Positions 31,131-42,970 of a stretch of 64,000 bases of DNA are shown here, one piece after another. The notes below the pieces were generated by a model. It made no database searches and had not been told where the DNA came from. It saw only the letters and a program-made list of their open reading frames with translations. Source of the DNA: Lunularia cruciata (lineage: Eukaryota; Streptophyta; Marchantiopsida; Lunulariales; Lunulariaceae); NCBI GenBank assembly GCA_948567375.1, contig OX419758.1:37887001-37951000 (forward strand), read 5' to 3'. Both the position numbers and the translations under genes were made by a program. The number at the start of each line of letters is the position of its first letter. The stretch's first letter is position 1.

Positions 31131-31979
31131 TTCCTCTCATCAAGGTGGCAATTACGATGATGTCAATCAACTCCAAGGTCCAATTGAGCTTAGGATAACT
31201 CTACAACAAGATCACTTCTTTTAGATGGTACAAGGTCATCTTGCAACATGCAACAAGGAGTACAACATCTTTTCCTTCAAGGAAGGCCTTCTATTCCATG
31301 AGGACCGGATATATGTTCCAGCCAAGGATGATCTCTGACTTATGTGCCTCCAAGAAGCCCATGACTTACAAATTGTTGGTCACATGGGTGTAGAAAAGAC
31401 CTTGGATACCTTCCAACACCAATGGTGGTGGCCCAACATGGCATGAGATGTTCAAGAGTTTGTCCAATTGTGTAAGAGCTACCAATGTAACAAGGCCAAC
31501 AACCAAAAACCAAGTAGACTCCTTCAACAACTCCCCATTCCATCTGCTCAATGGGAACACGTGAGCTTGGATCTCATTACATCCTTACCCAAGACAAAGC
31601 AAGGTCATATAATGATAGTGGTGTTTGTGGATAAGTTAAGTAAGCAAATCCATTTGGCACCAACCTTTGATATAGTGGACGCTCTAACTTTGGTGTAGAT
31701 CTACTTTGACACTATCTTCAAGCATCATGGATGCCTCATGTACTCATCTTCAACCATGATCCTTGATTCATTATAAAATTTTAGCAAGCACTCTTCTAGA
31801 TGCTTGGCACCAATTTTGCTTTGTCCATGGTCTATCATCCTCCAACTGATAGATAAATTGGACATGCAAATCACACCTTAGAGGATGTGCTTCATACCTT
31901 TGTCAATGTTCACTATACCAATTGGAATGAATGTCTTGCAGTTGTGGAGTTTGCAAACAATAATTTCAAACAAGAAAGC
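31131..31979 (+). pseudogene. Integrase of family A copy A, 5' half
   Basis: Zinc finger region HDLQIVGHMGVEKTL (about 31361-31405) and CKSYQCNKANNQKPS (31471-31515). The core contains SLDLITSLPKTKQGHIMIVV (31563-31622). The sequence stops in a YNNSKQAS-like block at 31979, where copy B begins. Confidence 0.8.
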
Positions 31980-32391
31980 TATAACAATATGGAGTTCAAC
32001 ATGAAGTTAGTAGGGCTAAAGAGGTAGCTAATAAGACAAATTAGCCTAGAATATTCTAGAAGTATCTGGGAAGCTTCTTGGGAAGCTTCTTGGCTAGCTT
32101 AGCTTACACCTCAAGTAAGTAGCTTCTAGAAGGAAGCTTCTAGAAGCTTCCAACTAGCTTAGCTTGCACACCAAGTAGGTGGCTTGTAAAAGGAATCTTC
32201 TTGGTTTACTTTGCTTGCACTCTAAGAGAGCAGCTCAAGGAAACTTCTTGAGAAGATTCTCAAGGGCCTTGTATGCTACTTATAAATACCAAAGCTGAAG
32301 CTCATGATAGGCATTCAAAGTTTTCACTCATTCCAATGTCCTAATATGAGTTCCATTCTCATATTTCTCTCCTTGGTCTTGGTCTTTTATG
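31980..32391 (+). repeat. 5' LTR of family A copy B
   Basis: 412 bp; the terminal TG is mutated to TA (TATAACAATATGG), and the end reads ttttatg for ttttaca. TATA box at 32281-32288. Heat shock element matches: 32048-32062 (three units) and 32132-32151 (four units). Confidence 0.88.
32048..32151 (+). promoter_or_regulatory. Three-unit and four-unit heat shock element matches in copy B
   Basis: 32048-32062 reads aGAAtaTTCtaGAAg. 32132-32151 is a perfect alternating array of four units (GAA, TTC, GAA, TTC with 2-base spacing). The second lies 130 bp upstream of the TATA box at 32281. Confidence 0.6.
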
Positions 32392-32689
32392 TTGGTATTA
32401 GAGCAAGAATGGGATGGATGGAGTTTATGGACCACCAAATCCACTTCGACCAAACCATTGGGATTTTCATGTTCAGATATTACCCAAGCATCATTTCATA
32501 CAATTCATCACCTTGCACTTTGGGTAGGATTTTTGCATATGATCACCTTGTTTGAGGAACTTGTGATACTTCCAGTTGTAACTTATGGAGAACAATGGAC
32601 GTGTTGCATCTATGTATTAATCAATTAGATAAATTGGGAGCAGTGGGATAGAGAAGCTATGGTGGAAATATTGGATGTTATCCTTGCAA

Positions 32690-33510
32690 TACAATAACAA
32701 ATCGAGCACCTTACTTGATTGTTGGATGAACACGAATAACAACGGCAAGAACATATGGAGAGAGCGCCAGTTCAAGATGGAGAAGATCACATTTGATTTC
32801 CAAAACCCAAGGTGTTTGAAGACAAACATCTTCCGAGTACAATGGAGAATTTTGTGTTTGATTGCAAATGTTACTTTGAAGCCACTAATCTTCAAGATAA
32901 ACAAAAACAGATTCTCTTGGCTTCTAGCCAATTGGATGGTGTGGAAAAAATTTGGTGGCGATTCCGAGTGGAGCGAGCTGAACGACAGATTGTTACACCA
33001 ATTTTGACATGGGCAAAATTCAAGGATGCAATACTTGGTTGGTTTCAAACTATAAATGCCACTTGAGCCGCATGAGATAAATTGGCAAAGTTGAAGCATA
33101 TTGGCTTAGTAAGGAGCTACATCACACAATTTCAAAACATCATCATGCAAATTCCAGATATATAAGAAGGTGAAGTTCTGGATCAATTTGTGCGGGGATT
33201 GAAGTCACAAACCAAATTGGAGGTGACCATGTAGGAACCACAAAATGTAGAAGAAGCCATGCAATTGGCTAAGCACTTTGATTCTTTGGTTACAACAACT
33301 TGATCTCAATCTAGACCTACACAAAAAGTACACTATGCACGGGTAGAAGAATTAACACTAATGGAGATTGATGCTATGCAATAGAGACCACTTGGTATAG
33401 TAGATAGAGAAAGATTGCAAAAAAAATAGAGGTTGTTTTTATTGTCGCCAAGTTGGACATCGTATTGTTGAATGCCCACTTAGGAATGGGCGACCTCAAC
33501 AAGTTGCCCC
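32690..33510 (+). pseudogene. Gag of family A copy B, decayed
   Basis: Reads MENFVFDCKCYFEATNLQD and QILLASSQLDGVEKIWW (32842-32953), then TPILTWAKFKDAILGWFQ to 33060, where a TGA follows. The zinc knuckle remnant CFYCRQVGHRIVEC lies at about 33434-33477. Stops at 33064, 33163 and 33232 among others. Confidence 0.82.
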
Positions 33511-33589
33511 ATATGGAGTTTGTGGAACAAAATGATAAGGGAAACATGGAATTCTAGTAGGAGATTTCAAGCCGCCTATTGGGAGCTTG

Positions 33590-33960
33590 ATTAGTTCAAA
33601 TGAGATTGAAGGCTTGACCTATGCAAGTTTGCTTTAGTTGCAAGGTACAATATCTAATTGGGGTTGTAGGATTTTGGTTGATTTTGGAAGTTCAGAGAAT
33701 TGCATGTCCACAATGGAATTGGGTATTCCTATCAAGCCAATGATTGGAAGTTGATTGATGATGACAGATGGTAGAAAGGGTTTTGCATTCTGTACCTCAC
33801 ATCCTATTACTTTTAAGATTAGGAAGGAGTATTTAGAGTATATGAGGTTTGTAGTGGCACTTCTACATTATGATGTCATCCTAGGACTACCTTGGCTTGA
33901 ACGTCATAAGGTTTAATTTGATTGGACCCGACGACAAATTCAAGTAAAACACCAAGGTAG
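33590..33960 (+). pseudogene. Aspartic protease of family A copy B, decayed
   Basis: Reads ILVDFGSSENCMST (33667-33710), then a deletion relative to the other copies (QVAKEL shortened) and YDVILGLPWLERHKV (33870-33913). As in copy 1, the active-site Ser is Phe (D-F-G). Confidence 0.78.
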
Positions 33961-34014
33961 GGATTTCTGATTAAGTTGTCTAACACCTCTGAGTAAGACA
34001 CCTAAGAATAGTCA

Positions 34015-34145
34015 GTCCGAGGATGGGAAGTTTGTTGAGAAGGTAGCCATAGAGCATGCTTTGAAGAGAGAGGAGCCCCAAGATGGGAAGTTTGTTAGTG
34101 AAGTAGCCATAGAGCAAGCTTTGGAGGGAGATAAGTCTATTTTTG
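34015..34145 (+). repeat. Linker tandem repeat of copy B (2 units)
   Basis: Two 60-bp units encode [19 protein letters not shown] and DGKFVSEVAIEQALEGDKS, fewer than in the other copies. Confidence 0.7.
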
Positions 34146-34199
34146 TGGTGTGGATCAAGCTGATTGCACAAGGATAATCTAAGGAGAGCCGAGAGCCTC

Positions 34200-35010
34200 A
34201 TCAAGCAATGGTTGATCAGATAGTTCAGGAGTTTGCGGATGATATGCCAAAGGGATTACCCTCCGATTGTGGTAAGCCCTTCAAGATTGAGTTATTGCCA
34301 GGGAGCACTCCAATGAATAGACCAATCTATTGGCTCTCACCAAAGGAGTTGGAGGAGTTGCAAACAATACTTACGGAGTTGTTGGAGAAGGACTTCATAC
34401 AACATAGTACCTCTCCTTGGGGAGCACCAATACTATTTGTTCCAAAGAAGGATGGAGGACTTCATTTATGTATTGATTATCGTGGGTTCAATAAGCAAAT
34501 AGTGAAGAATGCATATCCCTTGCCTTGGATTGATGACTTGCTTGATCAATTGAGTGGAGCATATTACTTTTCTAAGTTAGATCTTCATAGTGGCTATTGG
34601 AAAATCCCCATTGATAGGGAGGATCTGCAAAAGACGGCCTTTCGCACAAGGTATGGGCATTAGTAGAGAGTTCTACCTTTTGGGCTCACTAATGCTCCAA
34701 CAATCTTCATGGATCAGATGCATCAGGTGTTGGATGGACTTTTGGATCGGTATGTGGTGGTGTTCTTGGATGACATCTGAATCTATAGCAAAATAGAGGT
34801 AGAACATGTGAATCACGTGCAAGAAGTCCTAAGACAACTACAACAATAGAATTTTTACTGCAAGGAGTCAAAGTGTGCCTTTTGGCAAAAATAAGTTACC
34901 TTCTTGGGCACAAGATCTCATCAGAAGGGATCAAGATGGAAGAGGAGAAAATCAGGCCATTACTGATTGGCCTACTCCAAAGGATGCTATAAAAGTACAA
35001 GCATTTAATG
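34200..35010 (+). pseudogene. Reverse transcriptase of family A copy B, decayed
   Basis: The open block 34208-34663 covers [28 protein letters not shown] and [16 protein letters not shown], then ends at a TAG where copy 1 has a Trp codon. The catalytic VVFLDDI region (34756-34780) is followed by TGA. Compared with the 56.1 kb copy, bases coding VFLD are missing at about 34239. Confidence 0.85.
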
Positions 35011-35569
35011 GATTGGCCAGTTTTTACCAATGGTTCATCCATTATTATGCTCATGTGGCTGCACCATTTATTGATCTCTTGCGGAAGTACTTGAGCTTTG
35101 AGTGGACCACCAAGCACAAAGAAGTATTCCAAAATTTGAAACATATGGTGTCTTCAAGACCCATTCTTCAACTGTATGATCCTCAACTACCCTATGGTTG
35201 ATTTTGATGCTTCTAACTTTGCAATTGGAGCCGTGTTGCAACAAGAATTCCCAAATGGACTACATCCTATTGCCCTTGTATCTTACAGACTGTATACAGC
35301 TGAAAGAAACTACTTTGCTCGAGATCAAGCACAACTTGCAATGGTATATGCCACCAAGGCATGGATGCATTACTTCTTGGAGAAACAAGTGATCATGCAA
35401 ACTGATCACAAACCATTGTTGTAGACCTTACACTTGGAACACATGAAGAGTAGACATCATCAATGGGAGGAACAACTCCATTGTTTGACATCAAATTTGA
35501 GTACAAACCAGGTTGGTTCCACATCATCCCTGATGCTTTATCATGACAACCTGATTTGAAGTCTCTTCC
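35011..35569 (+). pseudogene. RNase H of family A copy B, decayed
   Basis: Reads FYQWFIHYYAHVAAPFIDLL (35023-35082), MVDFDASNFAIGAVLQQEF (35197-35250) and VIMQTDHKPLL (35391-35423) before a TAG. This copy keeps the CGA codon in ARDQAQ (about 35320) that is TGA in copies 1 and A. Confidence 0.8.
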
Positions 35570-37460
35570 TCTCATCACAATGGCAATTACGATGGTGTCA
35601 ATTGACTCCAAAGTCCAAAATGAGTTTTAGTTAGCTCTACAACAAGATCCCTTCTTCCAAATGGTACATGGTCACCTTACAACATGTCACAAGGAGTACA
35701 ACACATTATCCATCAAGGAAGGCCTTCTATTCCATGAGGATCGGATCTATGTTCCAACCAAAGGTGATTTTTGACTTGTGTGCTTTCAAGAAGCCCATGA
35801 TTTATCCATAGTTGGTCACATGGGTGTAGACAAGACCTTGGGTACCCTCCAATGCAAATGGTTGTGGCCCAACATGATGCAAGATGTTTGAGAATTTGCC
35901 CAATCATGTGAGAGTTGCCAATGTAACAAGGCCAACAACCAGAAGCCAAATGGATTCCTTCAACCACTTGCTATTCCATCCGCTTGATGGGAGCATGTGA
36001 GCTTGGATCTCATCACATCCTTGCCCAAGACAAAGCAAGGACACACAACAATCATGGTGTTTTTGGATAAGCTTAGTAAGCAAATCCACTTAGCACCAAC
36101 CTATGATATCGTGGATGCTCCGACCTTATCGCAAATCTGCTTCAACAATGTCTTCAAGCATCATGGGATGCCATGTGTACTCATTTTTGACCGCAATCCT
36201 CAATTTATTGGGAAGTTTTGGCAAGCACTCTACTAGATACTCGACACTAAGCTTGCTTTGTCCATGGCCTGTAACACCCATTTGTGCATGTGTGTGGTAT
36301 TGTGATATTTAGCTTGGTATTACAAGTACTTAAGAGATATTATTTATATAGAGATAAAGGATGGTTCTATATTAGTCATGGTTAGCTAAAGTTAGTCATA
36401 GCTAAGATATATGGGACCTTACTTTAGAGGAAGTAGAAAAGATGAGCACCACTATTTTGGATTTTAGTGTGTTGACTTGATATTATTCCTAGGTGTTTGG
36501 CTTTGAGGAAAGAGTTGAGAACTCTTGGGCCCGCAAGCCTTTTTGTTTTGGATTCTTCTTTAGTCCAAGGATAGCCCATGTGAAGGAATCCTTGACTTAG
36601 TGGTTGGGTCAAGATAAGACCACATGCTTAGGGGAATATGCCCATGTGAATAGATATTCCTTTCTACTTTTTGACTTTACTTGACTTTTAGTCTAGTAAC
36701 TTGAGTTACTACGGTAATTAGTAACTTTGGTACGTAACTATTTCACAAGTATATAAACAAGGAGTGAGGAGGTACTCATCATCCTTTCATTTGCAACTAT
36801 CTCTCTCTCATTGAGTTCTCTAGTGAGCAATGTCTTGAGTCTTGGAGTGTTAGCCTTGGAGGAGTATGAAGGAGTTGGGGTTCCTTGCCTTCTTAGTCTA
36901 TGGTGCGCTACCATAATAGCCATCAAAGGTTCATCCTGAGTGAGAGACAGGCCGGCTCACAGGCCAATCATCCTCAAACTGATGGACAAATCAAACATGC
37001 AAATCATACATTGGAAGTATATGCTACGTGCCTTTGTCAATGTCCACCATACCAATTGGGATGAATGTCTTGCAGTTGCAGAATTTACCTACAACAATTC
37101 CAAACAAGCAAGCACCAGATTTTCTCCTTTCTTTCTCAATTTTGGCCAAGATCTGCTTGTTCTAGATTCTCTTCTTGCTCCCCTTCCATCTCGGGTTCTT
37201 CATACTTCTACATTCTTGACCACTATCTCCCAATCTCTCCAACAAGCCAAATCTCACCTCCTTGTTGCTCAAAATTGTCAAAAAAATTATGTGGACCACC
37301 ATCAATGTGATCTCACCTTTGAAGTTGGTGATAAATTCATGTTATCCTCTAGTAACCTCCCTCTCTCCCTTGATACCCAAGTTCATAAACTTAGTCCTAA
37401 TTGGATAGGACCCTTTGATGTGACCCAAATTGTCTCTCTTATTGCTTATTGACTTGCCTT
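35570..37460 (+). pseudogene. Integrase of family A copy B, split by a solo LTR
   Basis: 5' part: zinc finger HDLSIVGHMGVDKTL and CESCQCNKANNQKP (35800-35945), core SLDLITSLPKTKQGHTTIMV (35999-36058) and VLIFDRNPQFIGKFWQALY (36178-36234). The solo LTR occupies 36270-36961. The 3' part resumes with NHPQTDGQIKHANHTLE-like sequence and VNVHHTNWDECLAVAEFTY (37036-37092). The second catalytic Asp reads as FDRN; stops occur near 35773 and 36235. Confidence 0.83.
36270..36961 (+). repeat. Family F solo LTR inside copy B integrase
   Basis: 692 bp, TGTAACACCC to GCTCACA, flanked by the 4-bp repeat GGCC (36266-36269 and 36962-36965). Integrase sequence resumes directly after it. A near-identical LTR lies at 60263-60955. 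TATA-like tatataaac at about 36751-36760. Confidence 0.88.
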
Positions 37461-37787
37461 GCCTTGTCATATGTGTATCTATCCCATCTTTCATGTTTCC
37501 AAGTTGAAAACCTTTGCCCCTCTTCCTTTTCCTCTCGAGTCCAACTTCTCCCTCCTCCTATCTCTATCAATGATCATGAGGAGTACAAAGTTGATCATAT
37601 CCTTGCACGTTGCCACATTCAACAAGGCCGTCAACAACATTCAAAGTATAAGGTCCTTTGGAAAGGGTATCTCCTTCATGATGCCACATAGGAACCTCTT
37701 TCTCACCTCTAGAATGCACAGATGGCCATCTAGGAGTTTGAAGCTTCACTGGCGACGAGGACGTCACCAACTAGCGGTGGGGTAATA
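37461..37787 (+). pseudogene. Chromodomain and polypurine tract of copy B
   Basis: Reads HSKYKVLWKGYLLHDAT (37638-37689) followed by a TAG in place of the Trp codon. The chromodomain would sit at the integrase C-terminus. The polypurine tract cggtggggtaata precedes the 3' LTR. Confidence 0.82.
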
Positions 37788-38187
37788 TGTAACAATATGG
37801 AGTTTAGCGATGAAGTTAGTAAGGCTAACAAGGTAGCTAATAAGACAAATTAGCCTAGAATATTCTGGAAGTATCTAGGAAACTTCTTGGGAAGATTCTT
37901 GGCTAGTTTAGCTTGCACTTCAAGTAAGTAGCTTCTAGAAGCTTCCAACTAGCTTAGCTTGCATGCCAAGTAGGCGGCTTCTAGAAGGAAGCTTCTTGGT
38001 TAACTTGGCTTGCATTCTAAGAAAGTGGCTCAAGGAAGCTTCTTGAGAAGTTTCTCAAGGGCCTTGTATGCTACCTATAAATACCAAAGCCAAAGCTCAT
38101 GCTAGGCATTTGGAGTTTTCCCTCATTCCAGCATCCCAACGTGAGCTTCCATTCTCTTATTTCTCTTGTTGGTCTTGGTTTTTTACA
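37788..38187 (+). repeat. 3' LTR of family A copy B
   Basis: 400 bp, TGTAACAATATGG to ttttaca. Heat shock element matches at 37857-37871 and 37932-37946. Followed by unrelated sequence from 38188. Confidence 0.9.
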
Positions 38188-38337
38188 CATATAGAGAGCA
38201 TAAAGAGAGACATCAACACCTCTTAGAGTGTTGCAAGAGACTCCCCATCCCTTGGAGTTCAGAATTTACCTAAGCCCAAGATCTTAGATAGTATTCTATA
38301 GTATGTGGCATGAGTAGTAGACTTAAGAGTGTCAAAG

Positions 38338-39430
38338 ATGCAAGTTCTTGAAGGGGAGCATAGGCTAGAGGAGAGAGAATGACTTCTTTATGATAGAGAG
38401 AATTGTCTTGAGGAGAAGGAGCAACTTACTTGTAATAGAGAGTGTAGTCTAGATAGATGGGATTAGAGTTTGCTATAGTTGAGAGATAGAGACTCCTTGA
38501 GAGAGAGAGAGCATACATTGGTTGAGAAGCAAAAATTATATATGATATTCATGAGAGATTAGGAAGAGAGTGGAGAGGTTGGCTAGTTAGACATAGATGT
38601 GGCTTTCTATGATTTGATGGCCTTTGAGTATGGACAACAAGAGGACTATTACGTGTGGGAGTTGACTATTGAGATAGAGAGGTTGGAGAGGACTCATGTT
38701 GAGTTAAGAGAGACTCAGTTTGCTCTAGAGGAGATGAGGACTTTGTTAGATTAGGTACATTATGAGCTACATAAGGCTGTGAGATCACCTTCCTTTTTGG
38801 CAATGCATATAGCTAACTAGATTGATAGTGTAGACATAAACAATCATTGGACTCAAACTCAAGAGACCCGGACCAATGATTTGGACATGGTCACTCTAGA
38901 GTCTCAAATACGTGAGGAGTAGAGAGAGAGAGTCATGGAGGAGGTGTAGATTAAAAACACAATGAGTCTTGCTACAAAGTTCATTCCATGCAACCTTCAC
39001 CACAAGAACTTGTGGAGAAAGATTTTAGTATTGGATCTTGGATGTTTGATTGGCATTATGTTGCCTATTAGTTGCCTTTACTCCCACTAGCATAGAGTAA
39101 ATATACACCATGGATGGGTTTATTATGGAGAGATGAGTATTTTTTGATATATACCACATCTCAAGGTTAGAGGTGTTAAGCAATATTGTGTGTCTCACTT
39201 TGAGGTTATCATATGGATGGATAGGACAAAAGGATATTTAGAGTGGATACTCTAGTCCATGTAGCAATGGGTTTTTCTTACTTGAGGGATTATATACAAG
39301 AGAGTGGCTCATGGGTACTTTATGTGATATGGAAACTTGCTTTGATGAGTTTAGGGATTTTAGAGTTGGATCATATGCCACATTTATTGCATTAGGGCTA
39401 CTTATTTGAGATATATTAATAGTTGATAGT
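38338..39430 (+). pseudogene. Decayed charged coiled-coil reading frame with only TAG/TGA stops
   Basis: A single frame from the ATG at 38338 reads coherently through about 20 stops: LYDRENCLEEKEQL, RDRDSLREREHTLVEKQK, EIERLERTHVELRETQFALE, then HHGWVYYGEMSIF and RGVKQYCVSHFEVIIWMDR. All stops counted are TAG (about 13) or TGA (about 7); none is TAA. I do not recognise the family; a gag-like frame of an old retroelement is possible. Weakly similar charged sequence begins near 38200. Confidence 0.5.
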
Positions 39431-40469
39431 GCTACATTTCCATATTGTAAGAACCATCCCCATGGGACCATCCATCTCCCTTCTTCTACTCCTTAGCACA
39501 TTTTGAGGACATTACACACCTCATCATTATAACCTTTGAGAGCTCTCTTAGATAAGCTTAGAGCTGATACCCATCCTGTTATTACATTCTTGGAGGAGGA
39601 CATTTGGAGGTATGAGAGCTTATATTGAAGAACATATGAGACCTTAGTGAATTCTTTTAGGATTACCCCTTGTAAGAGGAGGAGGAGTGGGTACACATGT
39701 GGGCATATAATACCTTTTTGGTACCTCAACACAAATATAGACATTAGTTACAAGATGCACTAATGCGCATTAGACCAAAGTAGATTCACTCTTTACATGC
39801 ATATAATTTTTTTATTATTCATATGCTTATGTTCATCTTGTGAAAGCATGGTGATTAAGTAATTGTGCAGAATTTTTATTTCATGTTAGAGTTTGTGTTT
39901 ATATTTATTATCAGCACAAGTTCAAGTTTTTGTTTATGTTATTTATGTGCTAAATGTTTTTCAGGTTTGCACAAGTTCAAGTTTGTGTTCTACAACTAAT
40001 CTTGGTTAGTGTATATGTTTATTCTCAATTCAAGTTTATAATGTGCAAGTAAACTTGATTATATTGATGCATAAAAAGATACATTCATTGGTATTGATGC
40101 ATCAATATATGCATTCATTAGTTTTCATCACATACTAAGATATTTTCCTCAATATTATCACATAAAAATTATATATTATAGCATCTCTGACACCAACCAA
40201 CACCCAAGAACACCCACTTGGTTTCTATACACATTAGTGCCAATCAAAAGAACACATACAAGCATGATGCAATGTAACAAGCATTGACCAACACATACAA
40301 ACGACATCAACATTACATGAGCCTCTACCTCCATGGAGTCCCAATGACATTTGGCATTTTCAAGAGGTTAGATACATATCCAAGTGCATGTTAGCACGTT
40401 CCAATGCAAACAAAATTCTCCAATCCCATTTTATTCAAGTTTCATCTATATTTTGATGACCATTAAATT
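39431..40469. other. Unassigned sequence
   Basis: Possible weak continuation of the decayed frame to about 39790, then AT-rich sequence with no supported feature. Confidence 0.4.
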
Positions 40470-40745
40470 TGTGTTAGGGAAATGATGTTTTGTATATTCA
40501 CACTTTAGTGCAATCAATGGTGAAAATAAAATTTGTGATTGGGAAATGATAGTTTGTGCATTCACACTTTAGCCAAATACATTGGTTACAATGAAATTTT
40601 GTGCATCCATACTTTAGCTGAATACATTGGTGACAATGAAATTTGTGACATTGAAATGATCATTGGTGGATCCACACTTCAATACAATGGTGACACTGAA
40701 ATGATAGTTAGTGCATCCACACTTTAGTACAATACAATGGTTTGT
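40470..40745. repeat. Minisatellite, about 5 units of 50-60 bp
   Basis: The motif gaaatgatagtttgtgcat, then ccacactttag and tacaatggtgacaat, recurs with small changes near 40480, 40540, 40590, 40650 and 40700. Unit length varies between about 45 and 65 bp. Confidence 0.7.
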
Positions 40746-40794
40746 TAAGAGTTTATATTTTATTGAATATAGAAAGTTGCAAGGAAACATTTAG

Positions 40795-41870
40795 TTATAT
40801 AAAATTATTCTCACTGTCATTGTCATTTGAGCTTCCACAATATGTATATTTGAAGGCTACAACTTTTGGGTCATGGGAATAACAATTGTAAAAAGGATAC
40901 TCAAGACACACTAGTGTTGAGAAGTAAGTTGTATTTCTCCCCAAGTTTTTCCTGCACTCACTAGCTCCAATCCTATATCCTACAAACATTACATTTTGTT
41001 GAATCTTTATTTCTCAACTTTAGATCTCTTTTCTCTTCACTCAAACTCCTATGGGCTTCCACCTTCAACTTCTCAATTTCAATTTTAGCTCTCTTTATTG
41101 CCTCCACTTTCACTTGCATTTTCTCAAGCTTTATCATATTCAAAGCTTCAATTTTAGCTAATTTGCATCTCTCTCTTGATTTGGTTTCTTACTTCAATGT
41201 AGTAATCTTTACTAACTTATATGAAAAAGCCACTAGGTGTGATATCTTGGAAATCCTTTTTGAAACTCTTCTCTGCTTACTCTCTTGGTCTCCATCTCTC
41301 TTTCCTTGTTGAATATCATCCATTGCTAAATCTTTCTCTCCTTGTTGGATTTTTTTTGTGTCCATGGCTGAAGTTGTAGCATTAATGTCTTTCTCTCCTC
41401 ATGGAATCCCATCTACCAACAAAAATTTTGCATTCATGCTGCCAATCACATCTTCATTTTTCATTTTTACCTCCAGCCAACATACTTCTTTTCCTTCATG
41501 TTGTGTGCTTGGGATAAAAAGAGTTGAGTTGTGGATTACTTGCACTGAAGGAGTTGACTTGTGCACCTCGGGTGATGGAAATTATGAAGCACTAGACATA
41601 GGGATATCTTTGTACACAATATATTTATCATCTCCATACCCCAAGCCTTTGCTTATATTTATCTCTTTCCCCAACCCCATGCTTAGTAGAGCCGGTGAAG
41701 AGATGTTTGCACAACCTCCAAACATATCATCTATCCTATAAAAATAAGTGCAAAGATGATTTAATTTGTCATCAATTGTTCTCAATCCATGACAATGTTC
41801 TTTGTTAGTGAGACCTTCTCTTGTGCTTTTATCTCTCAAGTGTCATTCCTCCTTGTATGATTTCATACAT
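40795..41870 (-). other. Possible decayed minus-strand coding region
   Basis: The plus strand is rich in ctc/ttc, so the minus strand reads as Lys/Glu-rich sequence with repeated stops. One 85-codon open block (41839-41582) reads LTNKEHCHGLRTIDDKLNHL. No family recognised; a DNA transposon or coiled-coil remnant are both possible. Confidence 0.25.
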
Positions 41871-42970
41871 TGTCCCCATTTTTTGTATAATCTGTCTCTT
41901 GTCATAATTGTTGAAAACCTCTACCATGCCAAATCAAATATGTAATCATGTAACTAAAGGCATTGCTTTTTTGACATGTTTCTTGCAATTCCCATCACGA
42001 TTTTATGCAAAATACTTTGGATCTTTGAGACAATCTAAAATCTAAGAGTAGTGATATGCAATTCTGTTTTAATGAATATCCTTATACTGCAGGCAAATAT
42101 CCGCAGTTTCCATGATTGAAATCCCTAATGTTTTATACAGAATGTCCATAACCCAAATTTCCATACAAGATTTAGGGATTCCAGAATTTCACTCGCAATA
42201 ATCCATGAAATTCTTTACAGATTTATAAGGGTTTGCAAAAAAACAATCTGAAACGCCCTAATGTATTAACACTGATTTATATCAAGAAGACCTCATAAAT
42301 AAATATGACACACATGATACTTATCATAAAGATGGATGAACTTACTTTTAACATTGGTCTCCTTTATGTTTCTAAAACTGCAATCCAATATGTAACTGGA
42401 TAAGTATTGGAATTTGCTTAACTTCTGGGCTGGAATGAAAAATTGATCAAGCAACAACCCTGAAATACCAAATCTAATGAAACGAAGAAATAAGTAAAAG
42501 GCGACCGCGTAGCAAACACGAAGGATGGGAAGACCCCCTCGAGCCGTACAAGGGAAGAGAGAGTTACACAGATTACAAGCAGTAAACAAAGTCACACGAA
42601 GCACAGAAGGCGGACAGCCAACAGAGGCCGGATGCGGTTTAGAAACCTGGGAGACGTCGATTCTTTTATTCGTTGAGGCGTCCTTCAACAGTGACTGAGC
42701 TCCTCGTGCTGGACACATGCCTCTCTAAATTAGAGGGAGTTAATTAGTAGTGCTAAATGGGTCCTATTCAGGTCCACGAAGGCCGTGTCCTGGTTGCAGC
42801 GAAGCGTTTGCTGAAGAGAAGTGGGACACCAAAAGAGCACAAAGCAGAGTGGATTCGAACAACTGTGGGTAAAGCGATCGATCCCGGGAAGTGTCACTCA
42901 CAGCCTTGAGAGAGATCAATAGGCTGGTTCAGGTATTTTCGCTCGGAAGTGCCCCTGTGGATTGGAGGAG
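41871..42970. other. Upstream region of the 42971 gene, becoming GC- and CpG-richer
   Basis: From about 42480 the base composition shifts toward GC with many CG dinucleotides (gcgaccgcg, gcgatcgatcccggg), unlike the TE-rich flanks. This fits an unmethylated promoter and 5' UTR of the following gene. No clear TATA box was identified. The minus-strand open frame 42718-42293 has no recognisable product. Confidence 0.4.

Larger units (their letters stand above)
26976..31979 (+). mobile_element. Family A copy A, 5' LTR to mid-integrase
   Basis: 5' LTR 26976-27387, a mutated primer-binding site (ttagtaccagagc, 27388-27400), gag, protease, linker, RT, RNase H and the first half of integrase. It stops at 31979, where copy B starts with its own LTR. 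The integrase end and 3' LTR of copy A do not reappear after copy B. Many stops are present. A solo LTR of the same family sits in its linker. Confidence 0.88.
31980..38187 (+). mobile_element. Family A copy B with both LTRs
   Basis: 5' LTR 31980-32391, primer-binding site ttggtattagagc (32392-32404), gag, protease, linker, RT, RNase H, integrase, chromodomain, polypurine tract (cggtggggtaata, 37775-37787) and 3' LTR 37788-38187. The integrase is split by a family F solo LTR. Flanking pentamers differ (aaagc at 31975-31979, catat at 38188-38192), so no target duplication is visible. This suggests a rearrangement after insertion. All frames have stops. Confidence 0.9.

Noticed and set aside
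40470-40745. CRISPR-like array
   Set aside because: Repeats are imperfect, spacers are not unique and of similar sequence, and the DNA is plant nuclear; a minisatellite fits.
42293-42718. 141-codon minus-strand open frame upstream of the QCR10-like gene
   Set aside because: Cys/Leu/Phe-rich with no family likeness; lies in GC-richer promoter-like DNA where long chance frames are expected.
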